In this document: piece after piece, positions 8,904 to 18,617 of the stretch
Layout of the letters: every line of letters begins with the position of its first letter
Position numbering within the stretch: position 1 is the stretch's first letter
DNA from: Actinacidiphila epipremni
GTDB lineage: Bacteria; Actinomycetota; Actinomycetes; Streptomycetales; Streptomycetaceae
Assembly (NCBI RefSeq): GCF_012034175.1
Contig: NZ_JAATEJ010000010.1
Coordinates: forward strand, 163,974 to 227,973
Length of the DNA: 64,000 nt
Reading direction: 5' to 3'
Made by a program: the position numbers and the translations under genes
Notes under the pieces: model-generated
Told to the model about the DNA's origin: nothing
Database searches by the model: none
Seen by the model: the letters and a program-made list of their open reading frames with translations, nothing else

Positions 8904-8949
8904 AGGCAGGCGCGGGCAGGGCCGGGCAGGGGGCGCGGCAGGCGGGGCG

Positions 8950-10011
8950 TCAGCGCGCGGGCACGGGCGCGGTGCTCTCGCGTTCGACGAGCGCGGTGGC
9001 CAGCTCCGCGCGGCGCATCTCGCCGGGCAGCACGGTCTCGACGCCCTCCAGGACGATACGGGCGGCCATCGCCGCCATGTCGCTGAGCGGCTGGCGGACC
9101 GTGGTCAGCGGCGGTGAGGCCCAGCTCGCCACCGGCAGGTCGTCGAACCCGACGATGCTGACGTCGGGCCCGACCCGCAGCCCCGCCCGGCGCACGGCGT
9201 CGTACGCGCCGAGGGCCTGCAGGTCGCTGCTGGCGAAGATCGCGGTGGGCGGCTGCGGCAGCGACAGCAGGTGCCGCGCGCCGGAGAAGCCGGTCTCGTG
9301 GTGGAAGTCGCCGCGGACCTCCAGCGCCGGGTCCACCCCGACGCCGGCGCCTTCCAGCGCGGCGCGGTAGCCGTCGAGCCGGGCGCGGGCGCTGAGGATG
9401 TCGTCGGGGCCGGTGATGATGCCGACCCTGCGGTGGCCGAGGGCGAGCAGATGCTGCGTGGCGGCCAGGCCGCCGTGCCAGTTGGTCGCGCCGACCGAGG
9501 GGATCGTGGGGTCGGGATGCCCTATCGGGTCCACCACGACCAGCGGAATCCCGAACTCCTCGACCTTGCGCCACTGGGCGGGCGCGAGCGCGGTCACCGC
9601 GAGGATCACCCCGTCGCTGCCGCGCTTGACGAGGTTGTCCAGCCAGCGCCGGGTGTCGGCGGCGCGGCCGTGCACGGCGGTGACGACCAGGCCGCTGTCG
9701 TGGCTCGCGGTGGTCTCCTCGACCCCGCGCACGACCTCGATCGACCAGGGGCTGTCCAGCTCGTTGATGACCAGGTCGATCAGGCCGACGGTACGGACCG
9801 TGCGGCTGCGCCGGCGCAGGTAGTTGTGCCCGGCGAGCAGCGCCTCGACCTTCTGCCGGGTGGCGTCGGCGACATGGGCGTGGCCGTTGAGGACCTTCGA
9901 CACCGTCGCGACCGACACACCCGCCTCCTCGGCGATGTCCGCGATCGTCACCCGCGGCACGCGGGCGGCCTGCCGGGGCGCGTGCGTACGGCCCTCTTCC
10001 TCCACGGTCAC
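8950..10011 (-). CDS. LacI family transcriptional repressor
   Basis: 353 residues from a GTG at 10011. The N-terminal helix-turn-helix VTIADIAEEAGVSVATVSKVLNG (21-43) and hinge are followed by a periplasmic-binding-protein-like effector domain (about 75-345). It is divergent from a sugar ABC operon and next to the disrupted hydrolase. By position and by the two shared half-sites it probably represses both, with a xylo-oligosaccharide or related sugar as inducer. The layout resembles the Streptomyces BxlR-type xylobiose loci; the ligand is inferred. Confidence 0.92.
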   Translation of the reverse strand: MTVEEEGRTHAPRQAARVPRVTIADIAEEAGVSVATVSKVLNGHAHVADATRQKVEALLAGHNYLRRRSRTVRTVGLIDLVINELDSPWSIEVVRGVEETTASHDSGLVVTAVHGRAADTRRWLDNLVKRGSDGVILAVTALAPAQWRKVEEFGIPLVVVDPIGHPDPTIPSVGATNWHGGLAATQHLLALGHRRVGIITGPDDILSARARLDGYRAALEGAGVGVDPALEVRGDFHHETGFSGARHLLSLPQPPTAIFASSDLQALGAYDAVRRAGLRVGPDVSIVGFDDLPVASWASPPLTTVRQPLSDMAAMAARIVLEGVETVLPGEMRRAELATALVERESTAPVPAR

Positions 10012-10181
10012 CTCACTGGTCGGTCGGTCGCGGGCAGCCTAGAGGACCGCCCGCGCATTTCTCGATTCCCGCCCCGCGGAGCGGACGGTACGGCCCGCCG
10101 GCGCCGCCGGCCGCCGTGACCGCACTGTGACCCGTTCCGGCGTTGACGCGCCCGCTCGTAAACTCTACGTTCCTGCGAGCA

Positions 10182-10199
10182 GAAACTATCGTAACTTTC
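10182..10199. promoter_or_regulatory. LacI-type operator upstream of the ABC importer
   Basis: GAAACTATCGTAACTTTC is an imperfect palindrome (12 of 18 positions symmetric, GAAA...CG...TTTC). It lies 50 bases before the binding-protein start and between the divergent repressor and transporter. Confidence 0.6.
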
Positions 10200-10248
10200 C
10201 AAGGCCAGGAGCAGCAATGTTTCCGGCACCGAAGGAGCGTGTTCCGGG

Positions 10249-11586
10249 ATGAAGAGTGCCCCGACCCTCGGAGTGACCCTCGGCGCAACCCTCAGAGCGA
10301 CGGCCGCGGTGAGCGCCGCGGCGGTGCTCGCCGTCACCGCGACGGCGTGCGGCAGCAGCGGCCCCGGCGCAGCCGGCGGCAGCGGGGGCGGCGGCCGGGT
10401 CACCGTGTGGACGTTGCAGGACACGGCGTTCAACCCCGTGCAGAAGAAGTCCGTCAGCGCCTACAACGCGGCGTCCAAGGACACCAGGGCCACGATGCAG
10501 ACCTTCGTCAACGACCCCTACAAGCAGAAGCTGCAGACCGCGCTCGGCTCCCCGAACGCCCCCGACGTCTTCCTCAACTGGGGCGGCGGCAACCTGTCGA
10601 CGTATGTGAAGTCCGGCGAGGTCGCCGACCTGAGCGCCGATCTCGACGCGACGTTCACCGCAAAGTTCCTGCCCAGCGTGCTCGCCGCCGGCACCCTGGA
10701 CGGCAAGGTCTACGGTGTGCCGATGGAGGGCGTGCAGCCGGTCGCCCTGTTCTCCAACAAGGACGTCTTCGCCGCGGCCGGCATCACCGCCCCGCCCGCC
10801 ACCTGGCAGGACCTGCTGGCCGACATCGACACGCTCAAGGCGAAGAAGGTCACGCCCATCGCGCTCGCCGGCTCGCAGGCGTGGACCGAGCTGATGTGGC
10901 TGGAGTACCTGCTCGACCGGGTCGGCGGCCCCGAGGTCTTCGCCGGCATCCAGGCGGGCACGCCCGGCGCATGGGACGACCCCGCCGTCGCGACCGCCCT
11001 CGGCATGATCAGGGACCTCGTCGAGCGCGGTGCCTTCGGCACCAACTACGGCTCGGTCAGCCAGGATTCGGGCGGCGCCGACGCGCTGCTGGCCAAGGGC
11101 CGGGCCGGCATGGAGCTGATGGGCTCCTGGGAGTACGCCGGCCAGCTCGCGACCGCCCCGAAGTTCGTCAAGGACGGCAAACTCGGCTGGACCACCTTCC
11201 CGACCGTGCCCGGCGGCAAGGGCGACCCGAAGAACGTCGTCGGCAACCCGTCCAACTTCTTCTCCGTCACCGCCAAGTCCGCGAACAGGTCCGACGCGGT
11301 GGACTTCGTCAAGAAGACCGTCACCGAACCGTCGTACGTCTCCGACCTGTTGTCCATCGGCCAGGTCCCGGCGGTCGCCGGCATCGACGCGCAGATCAAG
11401 GCGAGCCCCAACGCCGACTACACCGGCTTCATCTACCAACTGGTCGCCGGCGCCCCGTCGTTCACCCAGTCCTGGGACCAGGCGCTGGACCCGGCCACCG
11501 CCCAGAAGCTGCTGACGAACCTGCAGAAGGTCTTCAACAAGCAGTCCACACCGCAGCAGTTCGTCTCCGCGATGGACGCGAAGTGA
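10249..11586 (+). CDS. Sugar ABC transporter substrate-binding lipoprotein
   Basis: 445 residues, extracellular solute-binding protein family 1. The signal peptide ends in a lipobox with Cys34 (TATAC-GSS), so the protein is membrane-tethered. An AAGGAG ribosome-binding site precedes the ATG. It delivers sugar to the two permeases that follow with GTGA overlaps. No ATPase is encoded; in Streptomyces such CUT1 importers share the MsiK ATPase. The GH43 beta-xylosidase downstream points to xylo-oligosaccharides or arabinoxylan fragments as the cargo. Confidence 0.92.
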   Translation: MKSAPTLGVTLGATLRATAAVSAAAVLAVTATACGSSGPGAAGGSGGGGRVTVWTLQDTAFNPVQKKSVSAYNAASKDTRATMQTFVNDPYKQKLQTALGSPNAPDVFLNWGGGNLSTYVKSGEVADLSADLDATFTAKFLPSVLAAGTLDGKVYGVPMEGVQPVALFSNKDVFAAAGITAPPATWQDLLADIDTLKAKKVTPIALAGSQAWTELMWLEYLLDRVGGPEVFAGIQAGTPGAWDDPAVATALGMIRDLVERGAFGTNYGSVSQDSGGADALLAKGRAGMELMGSWEYAGQLATAPKFVKDGKLGWTTFPTVPGGKGDPKNVVGNPSNFFSVTAKSANRSDAVDFVKKTVTEPSYVSDLLSIGQVPAVAGIDAQIKASPNADYTGFIYQLVAGAPSFTQSWDQALDPATAQKLLTNLQKVFNKQSTPQQFVSAMDAK

Positions 11587-12482
11587 GCATCGCGGTCCCG
11601 CGCGGGAGCGACGGACGGCCCGGAGCCCTCTGGGCCGTCCCCGCCCTGCTGTACTTCGCCCTGTTCGCCGTGGTGCCGATGGCCCTGGTGGTCGCGCTGA
11701 GCTTCACCGACTGGAGCGGCCTCGGCAGTCCGCACTGGGCCGGCGCCCGCAACTGGACCCGGCTGCTGCACGACCCCGGGCTCGGCCAGAGCCTGCGGCT
11801 CTCGCTGCTGCTGACCGTGGTCACCTGGGCGGTGCAGACCCTCATCTGCCTGCCGCTGGGCGTGTGGTGCGCCGGGCCGCAACGCTCCCGGGCGGTGCTC
11901 GGCACCCTGTTCTTCGTACCGCTGCTGATGTCCAGCGCGGCCGTCGCACTGCTCTTCGGCGCGCTGCTCGACCCCAACTTCGGCCTGGCGCACACCGTGG
12001 GCCCGTGGATCGGCGTCGACGACGGCAACTTCATCGGCGACCCGCACAAGGCGCTGTGGACCGTGACGGCCGTCATCACCTGGCAGTTCGTGCCCTTCCA
12101 CACCCTGCTCTACCAGGCCGCCGCACGCCAGGTGCCGGCCCAGCTCTACGAGGCCGCGACGATCGACGGGGCGGGCCGGTGGCGGCAGTTCGCGTCCATC
12201 ACGCTGCCGCAGCTGCGCAACACCGTCGTCACGTCCTCGGTGCTGATCCTCGTCGGCTCGCTGACGTACTTCGACATCGTGCTGATCCTCACCGACGGCG
12301 GCCCGGGCACGTCCACCCGCATCCTGCCGCTGCACATGTACCTCACCGGCTTCAGCAGCTTCGACATGGGCTACGCCAGTGTGCTCGCCGTGCTGCTGCT
12401 CGCCGCCGGCACCACCTTGTCCCTGCTGGTCGTCCGCATCACCGGCTTCCGGCGCATGACCAGCCAGCGGGAGGGCCTGTGA
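11583..12482 (+). CDS. Sugar ABC transporter permease (MalF-type)
   Basis: 299 residues from a GTG whose last two bases lie in the preceding gene's TGA (GTGA overlap). Six membrane segments are visible. The cytoplasmic EAA loop is EAATIDGAGRWRQFASITLP, which docks the shared ATPase. It is the first of two inner-membrane subunits of the importer and is translationally coupled to the binding protein. The upstream in-frame extension seen in the raw frame is not part of the gene. Confidence 0.92.
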   Translation: MSIAVPRGSDGRPGALWAVPALLYFALFAVVPMALVVALSFTDWSGLGSPHWAGARNWTRLLHDPGLGQSLRLSLLLTVVTWAVQTLICLPLGVWCAGPQRSRAVLGTLFFVPLLMSSAAVALLFGALLDPNFGLAHTVGPWIGVDDGNFIGDPHKALWTVTAVITWQFVPFHTLLYQAAARQVPAQLYEAATIDGAGRWRQFASITLPQLRNTVVTSSVLILVGSLTYFDIVLILTDGGPGTSTRILPLHMYLTGFSSFDMGYASVLAVLLLAAGTTLSLLVVRITGFRRMTSQREGL

Positions 12483-13396
12483 GCACCACCGACACCCTGA
12501 CCCGGGAACGCCGCCCGCACCGTACCGCCGCCGCCCGCAGCCCGCGCCGGGCCCGCGCCCGGCGGACCGGCCGGCCGTACCGCCGCGCCGACTGGGCCGG
12601 CGGGGCCGCGGCGGCGGTGTGGCTGGTGATCGTGGCCGTACCGCTGTACTACGTGGTGGCCTCCAGCCTGCGCGACCGCAGCGACTACCTGGACGCCGGG
12701 CCGCTGTCGCTGCCGCACCACCTGGTCTTCTCCAACTACCGCACGGTGCTGGACTCCGGCTTCCCGACCTACCTGTGGAACAGCATCGTGGTGTCCGCCG
12801 CGACGGTCGCGCTGGTCCTGCTGCTCGCGCTGCCCGCGGCGTACGCCGTCGTCCGCAGCCGCAGCCGGTTCGTGTCGGCCGGCTTCTCGGTGATGCTGAT
12901 GGGCCTGGCGATCCCCGCGCAGGCCACGATCGTGCCGGTCTACCTGATCATCACCCGGCTGCACGTCTACGACACCCTGCTCGCCGTCATCCTGCCCACC
13001 GCGGCCTTCTCGCTGCCGATGGCGATCCTCGTGCTCACCTCCACGATGCGCGACATCCCCGGCGAGCTCTACGAGGCGATGACGATGGACGGCGCCGCCG
13101 CGCTGCAGACGCTGCGCTCGCTCGTACTGCCGCTGAGCCGGCCGGGCCTGGTCACCATCGGCATCTACACCGCGCTGGGCGCCTGGAACGGCTTCATCTT
13201 CCCGCTGGTGCTCACCCAGAGTGACGCCCGCCGCACCGTGACGCTGGGCCTGTGGAACTACCAGGGCCAGCAGGGCGGGGTGAACGTACCGGCGACCATG
13301 GCCGCCGTCCTGCTGTCGCTGCTGCCGCTGCTCGTGGCGTACCTCTTCGGCCGCCGGCAGCTGCTCAGCGGGCTCACCGCGGGCTTCGGCAAGTAG
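12479..13396 (+). CDS. Sugar ABC transporter permease (MalG-type)
   Basis: 305 residues from a GTG overlapping the previous stop (GTGA). An Arg-rich cytoplasmic N-terminus (about 40 residues) precedes six membrane helices. The EAA motif is EAMTMDGAAALQTLRSLVLP. It is the second channel subunit of the importer; the tight overlaps imply equal stoichiometry through coupled translation. Confidence 0.92.
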   Translation: MSTTDTLTRERRPHRTAAARSPRRARARRTGRPYRRADWAGGAAAAVWLVIVAVPLYYVVASSLRDRSDYLDAGPLSLPHHLVFSNYRTVLDSGFPTYLWNSIVVSAATVALVLLLALPAAYAVVRSRSRFVSAGFSVMLMGLAIPAQATIVPVYLIITRLHVYDTLLAVILPTAAFSLPMAILVLTSTMRDIPGELYEAMTMDGAAALQTLRSLVLPLSRPGLVTIGIYTALGAWNGFIFPLVLTQSDARRTVTLGLWNYQGQQGGVNVPATMAAVLLSLLPLLVAYLFGRRQLLSGLTAGFGK

Positions 13397-13499
13397 CCCC
13401 CGCGCTCCCTCGCCCTTGCCCCCTTCTGGCCCCCTCTGCCTTCCTCCGTCTTCTTCTGTCTTCTTCTGTCTTCGCCGAAGGTCTCCCTGAAAGGCATCC
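13397..13499 (+). other. Polypyrimidine tract before the GH43 gene
   Basis: The 103-base gap is almost entirely C and T on the plus strand up to about 13473 and includes a direct repeat of TCTTCTGTCT. A GAAAGG ribosome-binding site stands before the ATG. The tract could affect transcript stability or form a triplex; nothing more can be said. Confidence 0.6.
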
Positions 13500-15164
13500 A
13501 TGTCCACCGGAGCCACCACCTCCCCCGCCGCTCCCCCGGCGGCCGGGGCGACCGACCGCCGGGCCGTCATCGCCAACCCGGTGCTGACCGGCTTCCACCC
13601 CGACCCGTCGATCCTGCGGGTCGGCGACGACTACTACCTGGCCACCTCGACCTTCGAGTGGTGCCCGGGCGTGCGCCTGCACCACTCGCGCGACCTCGTC
13701 CACTGGCGCCCGCTGCCCGGCGTCCTCGACGAGCGCCGGCTGCTGGACCTGACCGGCGTGCCCGACTCCGGCGGGGTGTGGGCGCCGTGCCTGTCGTACG
13801 CGCACGGGCTGTTCCACCTGGTCTTCACCCGGGTCGACAACCACCACGGCGGCTGGTGGGACGCGCAGAACTACGTCGTGACCGCGCCCGCCCCCGAGGG
13901 CCCGTGGTCCGATCCGGTGCCGGTGCATGCGCGCGGCTTTGACCCGTCGCTCTTCCACGACGAGGACGGCACCTGTTGGATGCTCGCCCTCACCGGCGAC
14001 TGGCGGCCCGGCCGTACGCCCTTCGCCGGCATCCAGGCGCAGGCGTGGGACTGCGCCGCGGGCCGGCTCACCGGCGCGGCGCACCCGCTCTTCGCCGGCA
14101 CCGACGCCGGTGTCACCGAGGGCCCGCACCTCTACCGGCACGGCGGCTGGTACTACCTGATGACCGCCGAGGGCGGCACGTCCTACGACCACCAGGTGAC
14201 CGTCGCCCGCTCCCGCACCCTGCTCGGGCCCTACGAGCCCGACCCCGCCGGGCCCACCCTGACCTCGCGCGGCCGGCCGGGACTCGCGCTGCAGAAGGCC
14301 GGGCACGGCAGCCTGGTCGAGACCGCCTCCGGCGAGTGGTACCTCGCCCACCTCACCGGCCGGCCGCTCACCCCGCTCGGGCGCTGCGTGCTCGGCCGGG
14401 AGACCGCGATCCAGCGCGTGGAGTGGAGCCCGGACGGCTGGCCCCGGGTCGCCGGCGGCGTCCCCGCCGAGCAGGTGCCCGCGCCGCGGCTCGCACCGCA
14501 CCCCTTCCCCGCCGCGCCCGCCCGCGACGACTTCGACGGCGACCGGCTCGGCCCGCACTGGGCCACCCTGCGCCGGCACGCCGCCGCCGACTGGGCCGAC
14601 CTCACCTCCCGGCCCTCCCATCTGCGCCTGCACGGCGGCCAGTCGCCGCGCGGCCTGCGCTCCCCGAGCCTGGTCGCCCGCCGCGCCGGCAGCCTGCACT
14701 GCTCGCTGGAGACGTCGCTGGAGGCCGCCCCCGCGGACGTACGGCAGCTCGCGGGCGTCACCGCGTACTACGACACCCGCAACTGGCACTACGCCTACGT
14801 CTCCCGCGACGACGAGGGCCGTACCGTGCTGGCCGTGCTGACCTGCGACGACGGGGTGCGGGTGGCCGGCGCGCAGGTGGTGCTCGCCGAGGGGGCACGC
14901 AGCGGGCCGGTGGAGCTGCGGGTGACGCTGGACGAGCCGCATGTGCTCTTCGACCACCGGACGCCGGGCCGGGACTGGACGGAGCTGGGGCCGCCGCTCG
15001 ACGCGACGATCCTGTCCGACGAGTACGCCGGCGAGAAGCAGGACACCGACGGGCGGGCGGCCAGCCCCGCCTTCACCGGTGCCTTTCTCGGCCTGTGGGT
15101 GCAGGACATCGGGGCGGACGGCGGCTACGCCGACTTCGACCACGCCACCTACCGGCAGCACTGA
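13500..15164 (+). CDS. GH43 beta-xylosidase
   Basis: 554 residues without a signal peptide, so it acts inside the cell on imported oligosaccharides. It has a five-bladed propeller (25-330) with the catalytic triad typical of GH43: base Asp35 in GFHPDPS, pKa-modulating Asp148 in GFDPS, and acid Glu207 in TEGPHL. The opening NPVLTGFHPDPSILRVGDDYY is typical of beta-xylosidase subfamilies 11/12. A C-terminal beta-sandwich (about 345-550), seen in these enzymes, completes the active site. It is placed last in the import operon, 103 bases after the permease. Arabinofuranosidase side activity is possible. Confidence 0.9.
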   Translation: MSTGATTSPAAPPAAGATDRRAVIANPVLTGFHPDPSILRVGDDYYLATSTFEWCPGVRLHHSRDLVHWRPLPGVLDERRLLDLTGVPDSGGVWAPCLSYAHGLFHLVFTRVDNHHGGWWDAQNYVVTAPAPEGPWSDPVPVHARGFDPSLFHDEDGTCWMLALTGDWRPGRTPFAGIQAQAWDCAAGRLTGAAHPLFAGTDAGVTEGPHLYRHGGWYYLMTAEGGTSYDHQVTVARSRTLLGPYEPDPAGPTLTSRGRPGLALQKAGHGSLVETASGEWYLAHLTGRPLTPLGRCVLGRETAIQRVEWSPDGWPRVAGGVPAEQVPAPRLAPHPFPAAPARDDFDGDRLGPHWATLRRHAAADWADLTSRPSHLRLHGGQSPRGLRSPSLVARRAGSLHCSLETSLEAAPADVRQLAGVTAYYDTRNWHYAYVSRDDEGRTVLAVLTCDDGVRVAGAQVVLAEGARSGPVELRVTLDEPHVLFDHRTPGRDWTELGPPLDATILSDEYAGEKQDTDGRAASPAFTGAFLGLWVQDIGADGGYADFDHATYRQH

Positions 15165-15234
15165 GGTCTTCGCGGGCGGGGGCATCACCGTCAGGGTCTG
15201 TGCCGGTGGGGGCTTTGCCGGGACGTGCCGGCGG

Positions 15235-15263
15235 GCCGGCGGGCCCGAGGGGGGTCCGCCGGC
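15235..15263. terminator. Bidirectional terminator between GH43 and GH92 genes
   Basis: A 12-bp stem (15235-15246 with 15252-15263, one G-U pair) and a 5-base loop lie in the gap between convergent genes. Confidence 0.6.
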
Positions 15264-15314
15264 CCACCGGCCGTGCAGAGGCTGTGCTTCAGGGGGTGTG
15301 CACAGGGGTGCCGG

Positions 15315-18300
15315 TCAGCTCGGGTCCGGGCACAGGTGCAGCGCCAGGACGTTGCCGCCGGAGACGGTCACCGCGACGCGGCCGAGCGTGCCGGCGTCGC
15401 CGCTGTTGGCGACCCGGAAGTCGCTGCCGGCGTTCTCCCCGTTGTGGAAGACCGCGTCGTCCAGCGTGAAGGTCGCCGTCTTCCAGGTGTCGGTGCCGGT
15501 CTTGGCCACCGACGGCGACTGCTTGTAGGCGCCGGACGCGGAGTCGTACTGCAACGCCCAACTGCCGGTGCCGTGGTCGTAGTAGTCGATAGTGACGGTG
15601 GCGTGGTAGGGCGAGCCGGCCGCGGCGCCGGGCACGATCGTGTTGTCGACGTCGAAGTACTCGAACGGCGAACCGTCCGTCGTGGACCGGCCGCTGCGTC
15701 CGCCGAGGGTCACCGCGACGGTGTGGCCGTCGCCGTTGTCCCGGAAGCGCAGCCCGCATTCGGTGTCGGTCGCGCCGAGCGTGTCGCACGCGGTGGCCGC
15801 GCCGTCCGCCGCCGGTACGGTCACCACGGCGGCGCCGCCCGGCAGTTGGGTGCCGTCCGCGGTGCGGAAGGCGACCTCGACCGGGTGGTAGCCGGACGGG
15901 GTGCCGGCCGCGACGGCGATCGTGACCGGCACGCTCGCCCGGTCGGCGCGGCGCAGGTCGAGGGTGCCGGAGGACGGGGTGACCGTCACGCCCGGCACGT
16001 CGGAGGTCGCCGTCCAGCGTACGGAGCCGGCGTGCCCGGCCAGCGTCGAGGCGCCGACCGTCGCGGGCAGGGTGCTGCCGCCGGGCAGGACCTGCGTACC
16101 GGTCGGGGTGAGGTAGCCGACCGCCGGGACCTCACCGGTGCGCCAGGACGGCGGGGCCGCCTTGGGGCTGGTGGCCCAGTGGGTGTCGGGCCGCGTCGCG
16201 AGGTCCACGTCGAGGTCGCCGCCGCGCAGGGCGAAGTCGGCGGGCAGCGCGGTGGACTCGAAGTGCCGCCCGTCCAGGCGCATTCCGGTGACGTAGGGGG
16301 CGTTCGTGGCGGCCCTGGGCGCGTCGATGGTGATGCGGTGGCCGTTGCCGAGGCTGATCACCGCCCGCTTGACCAGTGGGGAGTTGAGGGCGAGCGTGGG
16401 GGTGCCGGGGGTCGCCGGGATCATGCCGAGTGCGGCCCATACGTATTCGGACGACAGCGCGCCGTTGTCGTCGTTGCCGGGCAGCCCGTCGGGCGCGGTG
16501 GTGAACAGCTCGCTCTCGAACCGCCGGGTGACCTCCTGGGTCTTCCACGGCTGGCCCACGTAGTCGTACATCCACGGGGTGGTGGTGTCGATCTCGTTGC
16601 CGGCCCAGTCGTAGGGCGCGTTGCCGCCCGCGTTGAGCTGGCTGAAGTAGTCGTCCAGGCGCGGGACCACCTGCGCCGGGCCGCCCATCGCGGTGACCAG
16701 GCCGGCGATGTCCTGCTGGACGGAGAAGTTGTACTGCGCGGCGTTGCCCTCGTCGTAGCCGTCCTGGCCGAAGGCGCCGGCGGGCGGGGTCTGGAAGCCG
16801 GGGCCGGCCGGGAAGGCGCCGTTGTCGTCGCGCGGGCGCAGGTAGCCGGTGGCCGGGTCGTAGATGTTCTGCCAGTTGTTGCCGCGCACCGCGTACTCGC
16901 GCGCGGTCGCCTTGTCGCCGATGCGGGCGGCGAGTTGGGAGATGGTGAAGTCGTCGGTGGCCCACTCCAGGGTCTCCGAGGCGCCCTGGAGTCCGTGATC
17001 GCCTTGCGAGGTGGCGTTGTTGGGCGCGTAGCCGAGGCGGACGTAGTCCTCGACACCGGGGCGCTCGACCCAGCCCCAGCCGACCTTCTCGGAGGTCGTG
17101 GCGGCCTTCTTCATGATGGGCAGGGCGTCCTTGATGTCCACGCCGGTCGCGCCGAAGGCGACGTACTGCGCGAAGAGCGGGACGCCGTTGTCGCCGTTCA
17201 TGACGTTGCCGGTCATGTTCTGCGAGGGCCACTTGGGCCACCAGCCGCCCTGCTGCTGGGCGTCGCGCAGCAGCGAGTTGGCCATGTCGCCGGCCTCGCG
17301 CGGGTAGAGCATCGTCTGCAGCGGGGCGAGCGAGCGGTAGATGTCCCAGTCGGAGAAGGTCGCGTACTGCGTGTGCCCGCGCGGCACTTGGTGGATGGCG
17401 TTGTCGAAGCCGATGTAGCGGCCGTCCACGTCGTTGAAGACGCTCGGGGATTGCAGCGAGCGGTAGAGCGAGGTGTAGAAGACGGTGAGCTCGTCCTTGG
17501 TCGCGCCGCCGACCGACACCTTGCGCAGCGCGTCCCGCCAGGCGTCGCGGGTCTGCGCCTGCACCTTCGGCACGCTCCAACCCGGTATCTCCGCCTTGGC
17601 GTTGGCCGCCGCGCCGGACGTACTGACGTAGCTCATGCCGATCTTGGCCGTGACGGTGCGGTCGGTGGCGGTGCCGAAGGTGAGGTACGTGCCGGAGCCG
17701 GAGCCGGTCGCGGTGTCCGAGCCCGGGGTGACGGTCGTCGCGCCGGAGCCGGTGCCCGTGCCGCTGCCGCGCTGCCAGGTGCCGTGCGCGGTGAAGGGGC
17801 GGTCGAAGGTGATGTCGAAGTACATCGTGTAGCGGCTGTTGTTGCACAGGCCGTGCGGTGTGGTGGTGCCCGAGATCTCGTGGTCGCTGACGACATCGAC
17901 CTCGGCGGCGTAGTCGCCGCCCAGGTTCGTGCCCGACTTGACCAGCACCTGGGCGGTGCTGCCGGCCGGGTAGCCGAAGGAGGCGATGCCGGTGCGGGTC
18001 GTGGCGCCGATGTCCACCTGGACGTCGGAGTCGGTGAGGTGGACGTCGTACGCGCCGGGCGACGCGTGCTCGTCCTGGTGGCTGAAGTGCTCGGTGCGGC
18101 CGGCCGGGTCGGCGCCGACGTCGCCGGTGACCGGCAGCAGGGGGATGTCGCCGAAGGAGGAGCAGCCGCCGGAGAAGTGGTCCAGGCTGAAGCCCTTGAC
18201 GGCGGTGTCGGTGTAGCCGTAGCCGGTGGGGGCGCTGGTGGTGTCCGGGCTGAACTGCATCATCCCGAAGGGCGCGGTGACGCCGGGGAAGGTGTTCTCC

Positions 18301-18557
18301 CAGTCGACGCCTTTCTGGGTGCCGATGAAGGGGTCGACGTACGCAGCGGGGTCCCCGACGAGTGCGACCCCACCCTTGTGCCCGCCGGGCACCCCGCTGT
18401 GCGCGCCGGGCGCGGCGGCAACGGCGGAGGGCACGGCGAGCGCCCCCACGGCGGCGAGCACGACGGCAACGAACCCGGGCCGCCGGTACGCCCGCGAGCC
18501 GCGCCTCTTCGCGTTTCCACGACCTCTGACGTGCTGTTTCTCTCGGTGTCGGTACAC
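15315..18557 (-). CDS. Secreted GH92 alpha-mannosidase
   Basis: 1080 residues from a GTG with GGGAGG ribosome-binding site. Arg-rich N-terminus and signal peptide (about 1-49, VPSAVAAAPG). The GH92 N-domain starts at DPFIGT and runs through NTFPGVTAPFGMMQFSPDT. In the catalytic domain the likely acid Glu603 lies in DEGNAAQY and the base among Asp696/697 in LPGNDDNGALSSEYVW. GH92 enzymes are calcium-dependent exo-mannosidases acting on N-glycan or fungal mannans. The last 290 residues form an NEW3-like beta domain and a terminal domain with four cysteines. Monocistronic, with its own operator candidate at 18618. Confidence 0.93.
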   Translation of the reverse strand: MYRHREKQHVRGRGNAKRRGSRAYRRPGFVAVVLAAVGALAVPSAVAAAPGAHSGVPGGHKGGVALVGDPAAYVDPFIGTQKGVDWENTFPGVTAPFGMMQFSPDTTSAPTGYGYTDTAVKGFSLDHFSGGCSSFGDIPLLPVTGDVGADPAGRTEHFSHQDEHASPGAYDVHLTDSDVQVDIGATTRTGIASFGYPAGSTAQVLVKSGTNLGGDYAAEVDVVSDHEISGTTTPHGLCNNSRYTMYFDITFDRPFTAHGTWQRGSGTGTGSGATTVTPGSDTATGSGSGTYLTFGTATDRTVTAKIGMSYVSTSGAAANAKAEIPGWSVPKVQAQTRDAWRDALRKVSVGGATKDELTVFYTSLYRSLQSPSVFNDVDGRYIGFDNAIHQVPRGHTQYATFSDWDIYRSLAPLQTMLYPREAGDMANSLLRDAQQQGGWWPKWPSQNMTGNVMNGDNGVPLFAQYVAFGATGVDIKDALPIMKKAATTSEKVGWGWVERPGVEDYVRLGYAPNNATSQGDHGLQGASETLEWATDDFTISQLAARIGDKATAREYAVRGNNWQNIYDPATGYLRPRDDNGAFPAGPGFQTPPAGAFGQDGYDEGNAAQYNFSVQQDIAGLVTAMGGPAQVVPRLDDYFSQLNAGGNAPYDWAGNEIDTTTPWMYDYVGQPWKTQEVTRRFESELFTTAPDGLPGNDDNGALSSEYVWAALGMIPATPGTPTLALNSPLVKRAVISLGNGHRITIDAPRAATNAPYVTGMRLDGRHFESTALPADFALRGGDLDVDLATRPDTHWATSPKAAPPSWRTGEVPAVGYLTPTGTQVLPGGSTLPATVGASTLAGHAGSVRWTATSDVPGVTVTPSSGTLDLRRADRASVPVTIAVAAGTPSGYHPVEVAFRTADGTQLPGGAAVVTVPAADGAATACDTLGATDTECGLRFRDNGDGHTVAVTLGGRSGRSTTDGSPFEYFDVDNTIVPGAAAGSPYHATVTIDYYDHGTGSWALQYDSASGAYKQSPSVAKTGTDTWKTATFTLDDAVFHNGENAGSDFRVANSGDAGTLGRVAVTVSGGNVLALHLCPDPS

Positions 18558-18617
18558 GTGACCTCCCTGTCACCCGGTACGGCTCCCGCGTGGGTGGTCG
18601 GTGTCAATTAACTCCCC

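Noticed and set aside
15225..18611. Plus-strand open frame of over 1100 codons opposite the GH92 gene
   Set aside because: Antisense shadow of a clearly recognised mannosidase; low-complexity Arg/Gly/Val translation.
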